Notes: a model not told the origin generated them from the letters alone. A stretch of DNA of 64,000 nucleotides from an uncultured Bacteroidales bacterium (GCA_903887775.1 CAISRB010000024.1:186001-250000); one strand, 5' to 3'. Positions 37,013 to 47,816 are shown, numbered from the stretch's first letter. Program-made: numbers and translations.

Positions 37013-37597
37013 ATGTACGAATACATCAAAGGCCGCCTGGTTGAGAAAAACCCTGCTTATGCCGTGATCGACTGTAATGGCGTGGCTTACTTCCTGAACA
37101 TTTCGGTCTATACTTATTCAAAGATAGGCGAAGACGAAAGTTGCATGTTGTTTACTCACCTGGTCGTGAGGGAAGATGCACACCTTCTCTTCGGATTTAT
37201 AGACACTTACGAAAGGGATCTTTTTCGCCACCTGATCAGCGTTTCGGGGGTTGGTGTAAATACAGCAAGGATTATACTTTCATCCCTGAACCCTATGGAA
37301 GTCACCCAGGCCATAATCGATGGAAATGCCCCAATGCTTCAGAGGATTAAGGGTATCGGAAGTAAAACTGCCGAGCGTATCATCATCGACCTGAAAAACA
37401 AACTGTCAAGGAGCTTCATTCCATCTGAAAAATCAGGGGTTTTACACAATACTAACCAGGAAGAAGCGTTATCAGCATTAAGCATTTTGGGTTTTCCCAA
37501 GGCGCTGGCGGAGAAAGTATTAAACAAGATAATCGAATCAGAAGGCTCCGGCTTATCGGTGGAACAGCTTATCAAATTGGCGCTGAGGTTATTATAG
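37013..37597 (+). CDS. ruvA: Holliday junction branch-migration protein RuvA
   Basis: A 194-residue protein with the OB domain (1-62, IKGRLVEKNPAYAVIDCNGVAYFLNIS), two helix-hairpin-helix motifs (SVSGVGVNTARIILS and IKGIGSKTAERIIIDL) and the C-terminal RuvB-contacting domain (EALSALSILGFPKALAEKVL). It forms the tetrameric DNA-junction-binding partner of RuvB. The order ruvA-sprA is conserved in many Bacteroidota, although the functions are unrelated. Confidence 0.96.
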   Translation: MYEYIKGRLVEKNPAYAVIDCNGVAYFLNISVYTYSKIGEDESCMLFTHLVVREDAHLLFGFIDTYERDLFRHLISVSGVGVNTARIILSSLNPMEVTQAIIDGNAPMLQRIKGIGSKTAERIIIDLKNKLSRSFIPSEKSGVLHNTNQEEALSALSILGFPKALAEKVLNKIIESEGSGLSVEQLIKLALRLL

Positions 37598-37647
37598 CGT
37601 TTGTTGTGGCTGTTTTCACTTAATTCAGCTAACGGAACAAAACGGGA

Positions 37648-40600
37648 TTGGTGAATTACTTTAAAATTATTGTAAAAAACTGTCTTGTATTACTGGTTCT
37701 CCAAGGTTTTGCGATGACGTCCGTTTCCGGACGACCAGGGCAGAGCTTTGGACGAATACCAGATTGTATTTTTACCGCTGACACCAACAAGGTCTCAGAT
37801 ACTACGCTGAAGTATCCTTTCACGTATGACGCTACCCTTCCGGGCGGCGGAAAAACAAACCCGCTTTATCTTAAGAATCCGTCAAACATCAAGACAGTCG
37901 TAGAATACGACCCTGCGACACATCAGTACTACAATATTTACAAAGTCGGCAACGAGACATACAGGATACCCTCAACCATGTCGTTCTCTGAATACCAGGA
38001 CCAGGATATGCAAAATCTACTGCAGAATTACTGGAAAGAAAGGTCCGAGGCAGCAGGGATAGATAATGCAAAAGGGGTCATCCCCAAAATCCATATCCCG
38101 GGGAAATTTTTTGAAACTATTTTCGGAAACAATACTGTTGACATTCGTCCCCAGGGATCTGCCCAGATCAATTTCGGCATCATTTCAAACCGCAGGGATG
38201 ATCCAATGCTGAATACACGTCAGAGAAGGCAGACCAATTTTGATTTTAATGAAAAGATCCAGATGAATGTGATCGCTAAGATCGGCGACAAGATCGAGTT
38301 CAAGATCAACTACAATACACAGGCCACATTTGATTTTGAGAACACCCTGAAACTCAAATACGAAGGGAAGGAAGACGATATCATTCAGCTGATTGAAGGC
38401 GGTAATGTAAACATGCCTTTGAATACGACACTCATCAAGGGAACCGAAAGCCTTTTCGGCATAAAAGCCAAACTGAGATTCGGGCGGCTTACTGTCACCG
38501 CACTTTATTCCCAGCAGAAAAGCGAGACTAAAAGCATCACGGTGCAGGGCAATGCCCAGACGAATAAATTCAGGCTGAGGGCGGATGAATATGAAGAGAA
38601 CCGCCATTTCTTTCTCGCCCAGTATTTTCGTGACCATTACACCGCTGCGTTAAAAACACTGCCGATAATCAGTACTTCTGTCAATATTCTCAAAATAGAG
38701 GTGTGGGTAACCAATATAGGCGCTGCCGTTACTGAGAACCGTAACATAGTAGCATTCCAGGACCTGGGTGAATTTAATCCATACAACAAAAGAGAATTTT
38801 ATCCAAATCCCGGGCAGTCCAATCCTTCAAATAATTCGAACAATCTCTTCACCGTCTTAATGAAAAATGCTGCCGACTCTGCAAAGGTCCGCAATATAAA
38901 TACCGTTACGGATTATCTTAGTGGCTCTCCGTATTTTCTGGTTTCGGGTTTGGATTTTGAAAAGATAGAAAGCGCCAGGAAACTTCTTACTACCGAATAT
39001 ACTTTCAACCCCAGACTTGGTTTCATATCTTTAAACACCAATCTTAACTCAGACCAGACCCTCGCCGTTGCTTACCAGTACCAGATTGTTGGTGATCCCA
39101 GGATCTACCAGGTCGGCGAATTCTCAGATCAGGGGATTAATTCTCCGAAAGGACTCGTGGTTAAACTCTTAAAGAGTACTTCTCTGGATACACATATTCC
39201 TATGTGGAACCTCATGATGAAGAATGTGTATTCTTTGGGCGCTTACCAGGTCCAGGCTCAGAATTTCACCTTGAATGTACTTTACAACGGCAACTCAAAT
39301 GGAGTTCCTACAGCTTACATCAGTGAAAGCCGTATCAAAGGCGTTCCCCTTCTTCGGGTATTGAATTTTGACAACCTGAACATGCAGATGAACCCTCCTC
39401 CCGACGGCATGTTTGACTTTATTGACCAGGCTGCGACCATGGGAGGAACCATACAATCATCGAACGGAAGGATATTTTTCACTGTCCTTGAGCCTTTCGG
39501 CCAGTCGTTGAGGGATTCTATCCTTGATAACAATGATCCGTCAGGTTCACGGGCGATTGCGAATAAATACTGCTTCGACTCCCTGTATACATTGACCAAA
39601 TCCCAGGCCAGGCAGTATCCCGAAAAAAATAAGTTTGTCCTGGACGGGTTTTACAAATCAACTACCGGATCGGAGATCTCTCTGAATGCTCTCAACGTGC
39701 CCCAGGGTTCGGTAAAAGTTTCGGCAGGCGGTGTTCAGCTTACCGAAAATGTGGATTTTACAGTCGATTACACTCTGGGCCGGGTTCGTATCATCAATGA
39801 AGGTCTGTTGAATTCGGGAACACCGATTAGCATCACAATGGAGAGCAACCAGATGTTCAACATCCAGACCAAGCGTCTTATGGGGGCACATTTGGATTAC
39901 AGAATGAACAAAGATTTCATGTTAGGCGCAACCGTCATGAACCTGAACGAGAGGCCTCTCACTCAAAAAGTTAATTACGGGGATGAACCTATGTCAAACA
40001 CCATCTGGGGGTTTAATCTTTCGTACAGGGCCCAGTCGCGCCTTATAACAAGGCTCGTCGATGCCCTCCCGTTTATTAGTACAAAAGCTCCGTCAAACGT
40101 GGCTATCGATGCTGAATTTGCCGATTTCATACCGGGCCATTCAAAATCAATCGGAAAAACCGGGACAACTTATATAGACGATTTTGAAGGATCCCAATCA
40201 ACCATCGACCTGAAAAATATTGGAACCTGGTTTCTGGCATCAACACCACAGTTGCAGACCGCTTCGGGAATGTTCCCTGAAGCGGCTCCTGACACCACAC
40301 GGAAATATGGTTTTAACCGTGCAAAACTGGCATGGTATATTATAGATCCTCTCTTTTATGACAAAAACACCAGCCTCGTACCGCCTAATGTGTCTTTGCA
40401 GGAACTCTCGAAAAATGAGCAAAGGCAGGTTTGGGAAACAGAGGTTTTTCCCAATAAACAACCCCTGAATGGGGTGCCCGTGAATCTCGCTGTATTCAAT
40501 TTAGCCTATTACCCAAAGGAAAAAGGTCCGTATAACTATGATGTTCAGCCTACTCTTATCTCGAAAGGTCTGAACCCGGACGGGACACTGGCTTCTCCGG

Positions 40601-43600
40601 AAACCCGCTGGGGAGGTATCATGCGCAGGATTGAGACTACTGATTTTGATGCTGCCAATGTGCAGTATATTGAGTTCTGGATGATGGATCCCTTTGCTGA
40701 CTCCACCTCCACCAATCAAGGGGGAGACCTTTATTTCAACCTCGGGGACGTATCTGAAGATATTTTAAGGGACGGCCGGAAAAGTTACGAAAACGGACTG
40801 CCGACATCAGCACTTGTAACCAATGTAGATACTACTATCTGGGGCCGGGTACCCAGGCTGCAGGCCCTGGTCGATGCCTTTGACAATGATCCGGCTACGA
40901 GGCCTTACCAGGATGTAGGTTACGACGGGCTTTCAGATGCTGATGAACGTACATTCTTCGATGCAGCCTATGTGAGTGAGATTAAAAGTGCATTCGGCCA
41001 GGGGTCACAGGCATATAAAAATGCATTTTCTGACCCCTCCGGCGACGATTATCATTATTTCAGGGGAAGCGACTATGATAATGATCCGACTTATGGGAAC
41101 GTACTTCAACGGTATAAAAAATTCAACGGGCCCGAAGGTAACTCTCCCACCCAGGCGCAATCGCCCGAATCGTATCCCACCCTGGCTACAACGATACCGA
41201 ATATTGAGGATATTAATAAAGACAACACCTTGAGTGAATCGGAACGCTATTATCAGTATGTTGTTCACCTCAGGCGCAATCAGATGCAGCCAGGGATGAA
41301 TTACATAAACAACGTGTATTATGCGACAAACATCCCCTTGGCCGACGGACAGAGGGGAGCCGTGAAATGGTATCAGTTCAAAATTCCAATCCGCACGCCG
41401 GATAAGGTCGTCGGAAACATTTCCGACTTCACATCAATCCGTTTCATGCGTATGTTTTTTAAGGATTTCAAGGACTCTGTGGTTTGCCGTTTTGCAACGC
41501 TCGAACTTACCCGCGGTGAGTGGAGGAGATATACCAACTCTTTGCTTTCACCCGGAGAATACGTCCCTGATAACCAGCAAAGTCAGACCACTTTCGATAT
41601 CGCTACGGTCAGCATAGAGGAGAACGGCAGCAAACAACCGATTCCTTATGTGATGCCTCCGGGTATACAACGCGAAACCAACTGGGGCTCAACCAATATG
41701 CAAAAAATGAACGAACAGTCTATGTCGTTCAAAATCTGTAACCTGGTCGATGGCGATGCACGAGGTGCCTATAAAACCTGTGAATTCGACTTCCGCCAGT
41801 TCAAGTTCCTGAACATGTTTGTTCATGCAGAGAAGTCGATATCCAGCCAGGATATGAAAACAGGTGACCTTACCGTTTTTATCAGGCTGGGTTCCGACTT
41901 TACTGAAAACTATTACGAGTATGAGATCCCTCTGCAGTTCACTCCATGGGGAACCAGTGTCAACAACCCTGATGCTATCTGGCCAGATGCCAATGCATTT
42001 AATATCGACCTGAATCGCCTCGTCCAGGTAAAGTACAATCGTTATGTCGTAATGGCCCAGCACGGGGCGAATGTAAGCCTGTCATATCCCTATTCGGAAA
42101 TGGATGGAGCCAATAAAATAACAATTGTGGGTTCTCCTACAATCAGCGATATCAAATCACTTATGATTGGTGTCAGAAACCCAAAGAAAGGAGGGCAGAA
42201 TAAGGATGACGACGGCCAGGCGAAATGTGCCGAGATCTGGGTCGATGAACTCCGGCTTACAGGGTTTAACAAACAGGGAGGATGGGCGGCTACGGCAAGA
42301 CTGTCAGCAGATCTTGCCGACCTTGGCCGTGTCCAGTTCACCGGCAGCTACTCAAGTTCGGGATTTGGTTCCCTTGAACAAAAACAAACCGAGCGTGCCA
42401 TGGAAGCCATTACTATGTTCGGTTTTGACACAGATCTCGAACTTGGCAAATTCTTTTCGGCCAAAACGGGTATCAGAATTCCATTTCATTTTGATTACTC
42501 AATGCAGAAAAATACACCCAAATATGACCCTCTTAACCCGGACCTGTATTTATCGGATGTGCTGAAAATATATGATAACAAGGCGGAAAAAGATTCGATA
42601 AAACGGTTAACTGAAGGATATACTTACAGGAAAAACTTCAATTTAATGAATGTAAGAAAAGAAAGAACCAACGTAAACCGAAAGTCAAAAATATATGATA
42701 TTGAGAATTTTAACATCAGTTATTCCTACTCCGAGATTTTCCACAGGGATGTCGATATAGAATATGATCTCAGCAAAAAATATATGGGTGCTTTCGCTTA
42801 TAATTACAGCGCCCTGCCTCCCATTGTCACACCTCTCAGCAAAGTCAAATTCTTAAGGTCCAGATACCTCTCACTTTTCAGGGATTTCAATTTCTATTAC
42901 CTGCCAAAATCATTCTCATTCAGGACCGACATGAACAGGGAATTCGATACCCGTAAGTTCAGGAATAAGACCCAGGCGATAGTGCCTATGGAAACGTTCT
43001 ATATGAAGACCTGGAACTGGAACAGGATGTATGATCTTAAATGGGATCTCACAAGGTCCCTGAAATTAAGCCTAATAGCCAATGCCCAGGCATTTATTAA
43101 TGAACCGCCCGGTGTAATCGACCGCTCAAACCGTTCACAGGTCTGGGACCAGGTTTTTTCGTTCGGGACGATGAATAATTACAACCAGGCGTTTAGTATA
43201 ACATGGGATCTGCCATTCTCAAAGATACCGATTCTCGACTGGATCACTCTTTCGGCAGGATACCAGGGCAGCTATCGCTGGACTGCCAGTGCCCTTTCTG
43301 TTCAGGCAGCGTTCGGGAACACGGCAGAGAACAATAGTTCAAAGATGGTCAATGGATCTTTCAACTTTGTAAACCTGTATAATAAGATCCCTTACCTGAA
43401 AAAGATCAACACAGGAGCACAGAATAACCAAAAGAACATCAGGGGCCCGGCAAAACAACCTGAAAAGAATACTAAAACAGCCACACAGGATTCACTGAAA
43501 AATGAGAAATCCGGCAAGAATGTGGGAAAAATGATCCTTGACGGGAGTTTACGTGTGCTGATGGCAGTGAGGTCTGCCAAATTCATGTACAGCCAGGCCA

Positions 43601-44910
43601 GCGGGGTTCAACTCCCGGGGTTCTACCCGAATCCTCAGGCGCTGGGAAATAACTGGAGCCAAAATGCTCCGGGACTTGGATTTGTTTTCGGCGATCAGAA
43701 AGATATCAGGCAGAAAGCTGGTGACCGTGGCTGGATCAGCAAGGATACTATGCTAAATACCGCCTATGTAAATAAGTTCACAGAGGCTTTTACTGCAAAC
43801 GTAACAGTAGAACCAATCAAAGATTTCCGTATCGAGATCAACGCCACGAGGAATTTTTCTTCGTCAAGGCAGGAATATTATAAATGGTCACCCAAAAATG
43901 CCGGTTTCAGCTCTTTCTCACCAATGGAATTCGGAACCTTTTCGATGTCTACAGTAATGATCGCAACTGCATTTGATAAACAGGATAATTTCGGATCCTC
44001 ACCTGCCTTTGAAAAACTCAGGCAGGTACGAAAACAGATTGCTGACCGATACGCCGCGCAGAACCCTAACTCAATAGGCATAACTGATTCCACAGGCTTC
44101 CCTGTGGGATATGGCCCGGATAACCTTGAAGTATTATCAACAGCCTTCATTTCAGCTTATCAGGGGAGGGATCCATCGAAGATCAGGCTGACTGCATTTC
44201 CATCTATTCCCATACCCAACTGGAGGCTGACTTACGATGGTTTTGCAAAACTGCCATGGATAAAAACATTCCTGAGAACCCTTACGATAACCCATGCTTA
44301 CATCTGTACTTATACCGTAGGCAATTATGTTTCGAATATTAAATATGGAGAAGCAAACGGATACCCGAATGTGCTCGATGATGCAGGAAATTTCATTCCA
44401 TCACGCCAGATAGGGGTGATGACCATCAATGAACAGTTCAGCCCTCTCATCCGTATTGACCTTGGATTCATCAACAGTTTGCTTGCTAATTTTGAAATGC
44501 GGCGCTCCCGCACTCTTAGCCTCAGCTTTGTAAATAACCAGCTTACTGAAATTACATCAAGTGAATTCATCATTGGTTTGGGCTACAGGATTAAAGGCAT
44601 CAAGCTTAATTTCTCAGGCGTGCTCGGCGGTGGCAAGAAAGCAAAGACCAAAAGCGATCTCGCCCTGAAACTGGATTTCAGTATACGAAAGAACCGCACA
44701 ACACTCAGGACAATTGACCAGGATATCAACCAGATCTCTATCGGGCAACAGGTCATGAATATCAATTTTACCGCTGACTACAACCTTAGCCAGAAGTTCA
44801 CTATCCAGTTCTATTTCAAAAAGGATATCAATACACCATACGTCTCAAACCAGTACCGCACTTCGAATACACAAGGGGGATTGGCGCTGAGGTTCTCGTT
44901 ATCGCAGTAA
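37648..44910 (+). CDS. sprA: type IX secretion outer-membrane translocon SprA
   Basis: A 2420-residue protein, the size expected for SprA (Sov), the very large beta-barrel translocon of the Bacteroidota type IX secretion system. An N-terminal export signal is followed by repeated beta-rich SprA-family segments (for example IPGKFFETIFGNNTVDIRPQG, DYTLGRVRIINEG, the block TTYIDDFEGSQSTIDL, and WVDELRLTGF) and barrel strands to a terminal LALRFSLSQ. Neighbours ruvA and gcvH match the conserved locus. There is no ATG: TTG 37648 or GTG 37651 must start, with weak RBS. Cargo with T9SS C-terminal domains is not visible in this window. Confidence 0.95.
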   Translation: MVNYFKIIVKNCLVLLVLQGFAMTSVSGRPGQSFGRIPDCIFTADTNKVSDTTLKYPFTYDATLPGGGKTNPLYLKNPSNIKTVVEYDPATHQYYNIYKVGNETYRIPSTMSFSEYQDQDMQNLLQNYWKERSEAAGIDNAKGVIPKIHIPGKFFETIFGNNTVDIRPQGSAQINFGIISNRRDDPMLNTRQRRQTNFDFNEKIQMNVIAKIGDKIEFKINYNTQATFDFENTLKLKYEGKEDDIIQLIEGGNVNMPLNTTLIKGTESLFGIKAKLRFGRLTVTALYSQQKSETKSITVQGNAQTNKFRLRADEYEENRHFFLAQYFRDHYTAALKTLPIISTSVNILKIEVWVTNIGAAVTENRNIVAFQDLGEFNPYNKREFYPNPGQSNPSNNSNNLFTVLMKNAADSAKVRNINTVTDYLSGSPYFLVSGLDFEKIESARKLLTTEYTFNPRLGFISLNTNLNSDQTLAVAYQYQIVGDPRIYQVGEFSDQGINSPKGLVVKLLKSTSLDTHIPMWNLMMKNVYSLGAYQVQAQNFTLNVLYNGNSNGVPTAYISESRIKGVPLLRVLNFDNLNMQMNPPPDGMFDFIDQAATMGGTIQSSNGRIFFTVLEPFGQSLRDSILDNNDPSGSRAIANKYCFDSLYTLTKSQARQYPEKNKFVLDGFYKSTTGSEISLNALNVPQGSVKVSAGGVQLTENVDFTVDYTLGRVRIINEGLLNSGTPISITMESNQMFNIQTKRLMGAHLDYRMNKDFMLGATVMNLNERPLTQKVNYGDEPMSNTIWGFNLSYRAQSRLITRLVDALPFISTKAPSNVAIDAEFADFIPGHSKSIGKTGTTYIDDFEGSQSTIDLKNIGTWFLASTPQLQTASGMFPEAAPDTTRKYGFNRAKLAWYIIDPLFYDKNTSLVPPNVSLQELSKNEQRQVWETEVFPNKQPLNGVPVNLAVFNLAYYPKEKGPYNYDVQPTLISKGLNPDGTLASPETRWGGIMRRIETTDFDAANVQYIEFWMMDPFADSTSTNQGGDLYFNLGDVSEDILRDGRKSYENGLPTSALVTNVDTTIWGRVPRLQALVDAFDNDPATRPYQDVGYDGLSDADERTFFDAAYVSEIKSAFGQGSQAYKNAFSDPSGDDYHYFRGSDYDNDPTYGNVLQRYKKFNGPEGNSPTQAQSPESYPTLATTIPNIEDINKDNTLSESERYYQYVVHLRRNQMQPGMNYINNVYYATNIPLADGQRGAVKWYQFKIPIRTPDKVVGNISDFTSIRFMRMFFKDFKDSVVCRFATLELTRGEWRRYTNSLLSPGEYVPDNQQSQTTFDIATVSIEENGSKQPIPYVMPPGIQRETNWGSTNMQKMNEQSMSFKICNLVDGDARGAYKTCEFDFRQFKFLNMFVHAEKSISSQDMKTGDLTVFIRLGSDFTENYYEYEIPLQFTPWGTSVNNPDAIWPDANAFNIDLNRLVQVKYNRYVVMAQHGANVSLSYPYSEMDGANKITIVGSPTISDIKSLMIGVRNPKKGGQNKDDDGQAKCAEIWVDELRLTGFNKQGGWAATARLSADLADLGRVQFTGSYSSSGFGSLEQKQTERAMEAITMFGFDTDLELGKFFSAKTGIRIPFHFDYSMQKNTPKYDPLNPDLYLSDVLKIYDNKAEKDSIKRLTEGYTYRKNFNLMNVRKERTNVNRKSKIYDIENFNISYSYSEIFHRDVDIEYDLSKKYMGAFAYNYSALPPIVTPLSKVKFLRSRYLSLFRDFNFYYLPKSFSFRTDMNREFDTRKFRNKTQAIVPMETFYMKTWNWNRMYDLKWDLTRSLKLSLIANAQAFINEPPGVIDRSNRSQVWDQVFSFGTMNNYNQAFSITWDLPFSKIPILDWITLSAGYQGSYRWTASALSVQAAFGNTAENNSSKMVNGSFNFVNLYNKIPYLKKINTGAQNNQKNIRGPAKQPEKNTKTATQDSLKNEKSGKNVGKMILDGSLRVLMAVRSAKFMYSQASGVQLPGFYPNPQALGNNWSQNAPGLGFVFGDQKDIRQKAGDRGWISKDTMLNTAYVNKFTEAFTANVTVEPIKDFRIEINATRNFSSSRQEYYKWSPKNAGFSSFSPMEFGTFSMSTVMIATAFDKQDNFGSSPAFEKLRQVRKQIADRYAAQNPNSIGITDSTGFPVGYGPDNLEVLSTAFISAYQGRDPSKIRLTAFPSIPIPNWRLTYDGFAKLPWIKTFLRTLTITHAYICTYTVGNYVSNIKYGEANGYPNVLDDAGNFIPSRQIGVMTINEQFSPLIRIDLGFINSLLANFEMRRSRTLSLSFVNNQLTEITSSEFIIGLGYRIKGIKLNFSGVLGGGKKAKTKSDLALKLDFSIRKNRTTLRTIDQDINQISIGQQVMNINFTADYNLSQKFTIQFYFKKDINTPYVSNQYRTSNTQGGLALRFSLSQ

Positions 44911-44945
44911 CATCAGATATCAGACACCTGATATCCCTTATCTTT
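44911..44945 (+). repeat. heptamer array with hairpin after sprA
   Basis: Units CATCAGA, TATCAGA, CACCTGA, TATCCCT and TATCTTT directly follow the sprA stop. Inside is a perfect 8-bp stem, GATATCAG and CTGATATC (44916-44923 and 44928-44935), with loop ACAC. There is no T-run, so terminator activity is only possible. Confidence 0.6.
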
Positions 44946-44990
44946 AACAATAATTTATTGACAGGCCAAGCTTGGAAGTAAGAAAAATTG

Positions 44991-44998
44991 TAATTTTG
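44991..44998 (+). promoter_or_regulatory. -7 element of gcvH
   Basis: TAATTTTG, full match to TAnnTTTG, 23 bp before the gcvH ATG. Confidence 0.5.
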
Positions 44999-45021
44999 AG
45001 AAAACTTAAAATCTGAATATT

Positions 45022-45402
45022 ATGAACGTTCCCGCTAATTTAAAATACACAAAGGACCATGAATGGCTGAAAGTTGAGGGAGAACATGCTACTGTTGGAA
45101 TTACCGACTTTGCACAGCATGAACTTGGAGATATCGTTTTTATTGAAGTTGAAACAGTTGGAGAGATACTTGAAAAGCATGAGGCTTTTGGGACCATTGA
45201 AGCTGTGAAGACAGTATCTGATATATTTATGCCTGTTGGCGGGGAAATTCTTGAATTCAACGAGGCACTTATCTCGAACCCCGAGATCATCAATAAAGAC
45301 CCGTATGAACAGGGCTGGGTCATTAAAATAAAGATCGGAAATACTGCCGAAATCGATGAGTTACTGAGTCCCGGACAGTACGAGGCCCAAATCCAGGGGT
45401 AA
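45022..45402 (+). CDS. gcvH: glycine cleavage system H protein
   Basis: A 126-residue lipoyl-domain protein. HEWLKVEG begins the fold and IEAVKTVSDI holds the lipoylated Lys. It carries the aminomethyl group between the P, T and L proteins of the glycine cleavage complex; none of those genes is adjacent. Follows sprA, as is common in Bacteroidota. Convergent with uvrC. Confidence 0.96.
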   Translation: MNVPANLKYTKDHEWLKVEGEHATVGITDFAQHELGDIVFIEVETVGEILEKHEAFGTIEAVKTVSDIFMPVGGEILEFNEALISNPEIINKDPYEQGWVIKIKIGNTAEIDELLSPGQYEAQIQG

Positions 45403-45447
45403 CAGCGCTCTCAACAGGATGCCATTGTGTGCTGATGCTTTCGGTCC

Positions 45448-47265
45448 TCACTCCTTCCCGTGAAAATGCTCCCACACAACGTTTCCTTTCGCTTTACCAA
45501 TCGTTTCCTGTAAATCGTTTAAGGTTGCTGCACGGATGTTTTTCACCGATTTGAATTTCCACAGCAGCTTTTGATTCAAGGTATAACCTATGCCCTCAAT
45601 CTCCATAAGCTGAGGGGCCATAATTGCTTTCTCCCTGACACGGCGGTGGTGCGTAATGCCGAAACGATGGGCTTCATCACGCATCTGCTGGATCACCCTG
45701 AGTGTCTCCGATTTTTTGTCGAGGTACATCGGAAGAGGATCATTGGGATAATAGATCTCCTCCAGTTTTTTTGCAATACCTATGATAGTGATCCTGCCTT
45801 TGAGGCCAAGTTTGTCAAGACTGTTCACCGCTGAACTCAGCTGCCCTTTGCCGCCATCGACGACTATAAGCTGGGGCAAAGGTTTTTCTTCTTCCAATAA
45901 GCGTTTATAACGCCGGTAGATGACCTCTTCCATTGAAGCAAAATCATCTGGTCCTTCAACTGTTTTTATAGTAAAATGCCTGTATTCGCTTTTATCAGGT
46001 TTTGCACTTTTAAAGCAGACCATAGCGGCAACCGGGAAACTACCCTGGATGTTCGAATTATCGAAACACTCAATATGTTCAGGAAGTTCGGTCATTCGTA
46101 AATCTTTCATCATGGTATCCAGGATCCTCTTGCTTTTGTGTTCGGGATCCACAAGGTCCTTTTGCTTTTCTTTTTCAAGCTGATAGTATTTTACATTCCT
46201 TTCCGAGAGATCGAGCAGCTTACGTTTGTCACCTATTTTCGGGATCACATAGGCAACCATGGGGATCTCAAAATCGGGCATAAAGGGAACAATGATCTCA
46301 GGTGAAAGGCTCTCAAACCTTTGCCTGATATCAGTAATTGCAATGGATAGCAGTTCTTCAGGTGTTTCGTCGAGCTTTTTCTGCAATTCTATAGTATGTA
46401 CCTGGATGATCGCCCCGTTCATAACCTTCAGATAATTAACATAGGCTGTCAGGCCGTCTGCAATAATTGAAAATACATCCACATCATTGATCGAAGGGTT
46501 GACCACGGTTGATTTGCTCTGATATTTATCAAGCAGTTCCAGCTTTTCCTTAACGAAATGAGCCTTCTCAAATTCCTGTTCACCAGCATACTTCATCATT
46601 AATTCCCTGAGTTGACGGGCCACCATCGAAATATTGCCTTTTATGATATTCTTGATAGCTGCGATACTCTGGTCGTAGTCCTCCTCACTCTGTTTGTTTT
46701 CACATGGACCCCTGCAATTGCCAATATGAAATTCAAGGCATACTTTGAATTTCCCGGCCGCAATGTTTTTTGCAGTCAGCTTCAGATTGCAATTACGAAT
46801 GGGATATAGCTGACGTGTAAGGTCCAACAGGGTATTCATCAGCCTTATGTTTGCATAAGGCCCGAAATACTGTGAACCGTCCCGGATCACGGTACGTGTA
46901 CTGAACACTCTTGGAAAAGGTTCATTTTTAATGCAGATCCATGGAAAGGTCTTATCATCTTTAAGGCTGACATTATAATGGGGACGGTATTTTTTTATCA
47001 GGTTATTTTCGAGCAATAGAGCATCCTGTTCAGTAGCGACAACGATATATTTAATATCGGCGATCTTTCTCACCAGCATCTGAACTTTTCCGCTTATCGA
47101 ATTTATCTTGACGAAATAGGAGCTGACCCGTTTCTTAAGGTTTTTTGCTTTCCCGATATAAATGATATGGTTTTTATCGTCAAAATACTGGTAAACTCCG
47201 GGTTTATCGGGCAGGGACCTTATAATTGGTTCGAGATGAGAGAAGTATTTATTGCGGGCGCTCAC
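45448..47265 (-). CDS. uvrC: excinuclease ABC subunit C
   Basis: A 605-residue UvrC. N-terminal GIY-YIG nuclease (GVYQYFDDKNHIIYIGKAKNLKKR), a Cys-rich segment (CLEFHIGNCRGPCE), UVR domain (FEKAHFVKEKLELL), RNase H-like nuclease domain with IECFDNSNIQG and VVDGGKGQLSSA acidic residues, and C-terminal helix-hairpin-helix (IEGIGYTLNQKLLWKFKSV). It makes both incisions with UvrB in nucleotide excision repair. Last of a minus-strand run with the DUF1648 and Rieske genes (1-bp gap to the former). Confidence 0.96.
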   Translation of the reverse strand: MSARNKYFSHLEPIIRSLPDKPGVYQYFDDKNHIIYIGKAKNLKKRVSSYFVKINSISGKVQMLVRKIADIKYIVVATEQDALLLENNLIKKYRPHYNVSLKDDKTFPWICIKNEPFPRVFSTRTVIRDGSQYFGPYANIRLMNTLLDLTRQLYPIRNCNLKLTAKNIAAGKFKVCLEFHIGNCRGPCENKQSEEDYDQSIAAIKNIIKGNISMVARQLRELMMKYAGEQEFEKAHFVKEKLELLDKYQSKSTVVNPSINDVDVFSIIADGLTAYVNYLKVMNGAIIQVHTIELQKKLDETPEELLSIAITDIRQRFESLSPEIIVPFMPDFEIPMVAYVIPKIGDKRKLLDLSERNVKYYQLEKEKQKDLVDPEHKSKRILDTMMKDLRMTELPEHIECFDNSNIQGSFPVAAMVCFKSAKPDKSEYRHFTIKTVEGPDDFASMEEVIYRRYKRLLEEEKPLPQLIVVDGGKGQLSSAVNSLDKLGLKGRITIIGIAKKLEEIYYPNDPLPMYLDKKSETLRVIQQMRDEAHRFGITHHRRVREKAIMAPQLMEIEGIGYTLNQKLLWKFKSVKNIRAATLNDLQETIGKAKGNVVWEHFHGKE

Positions 47266-47266
47266 T

Positions 47267-47797
47267 CTATTTGAGTTTATACATCCTCACGATCATGTAC
47301 AATAAAAATATAAGGATCACAAAGATAGCGACAGGAGTAAACAAAAAACCAAGGCCGCTTGATTTCCCGCTTGCCAATGCTATGGTTTCCCATGTCAGGT
47401 ATAAAAAAAGCATGACAAGAAGCAGGTTCAGTATCCTGATGCTTCTTGTTGCATGGCGGTACAGGCGTGGGGCATTCTCTTCGGTGATATTTACCGGGAA
47501 GTTGAAAATGTAGGGAAAACGGTTGATCAGGCTGAGGCCGGCATACATGGCAATGGTAATACCGGGCAGCAGCCATATTGTGACTTTGCCTCCATAACCA
47601 TCCGGCTGTCCGGAACCGTTGAAATGCGTGGGGATCCGCTCAGGCAATCCGGAATAACTCCTGGCAGTGATCATCACCATAACGATTACCGCCACTAATC
47701 CTGCAATTTCAAGCAACACATCTATGGGCTCTTTTTCCGGCCTTATCCTGGGTCTTTCCGACCCGGGTTGCCTGCCAAAGGAGTTTTTAGGATACAT
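47267..47797 (-). CDS. DUF1648-domain membrane protein
   Basis: A 176-residue protein with about four hydrophobic helices (near residues 30-48, 75-92, 120-138 and 150-170). LPERIPTHFNGSGQPDGYG after the first helix is the DUF1648 signature. Function unknown in this family. The stop is 1 bp from the uvrC start, and it begins 19 bp after the Rieske gene, so the three appear co-transcribed. Confidence 0.78.
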   Translation of the reverse strand: MYPKNSFGRQPGSERPRIRPEKEPIDVLLEIAGLVAVIVMVMITARSYSGLPERIPTHFNGSGQPDGYGGKVTIWLLPGITIAMYAGLSLINRFPYIFNFPVNITEENAPRLYRHATRSIRILNLLLVMLFLYLTWETIALASGKSSGLGFLFTPVAIFVILIFLLYMIVRMYKLK

Positions 47798-47816
47798 GAT
47801 AAACAGGCATTTGAGA

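Noticed and set aside
45403-45447. Terminator between gcvH and uvrC
   Set aside because: No stable hairpin with T-run found in the 45-bp gap.
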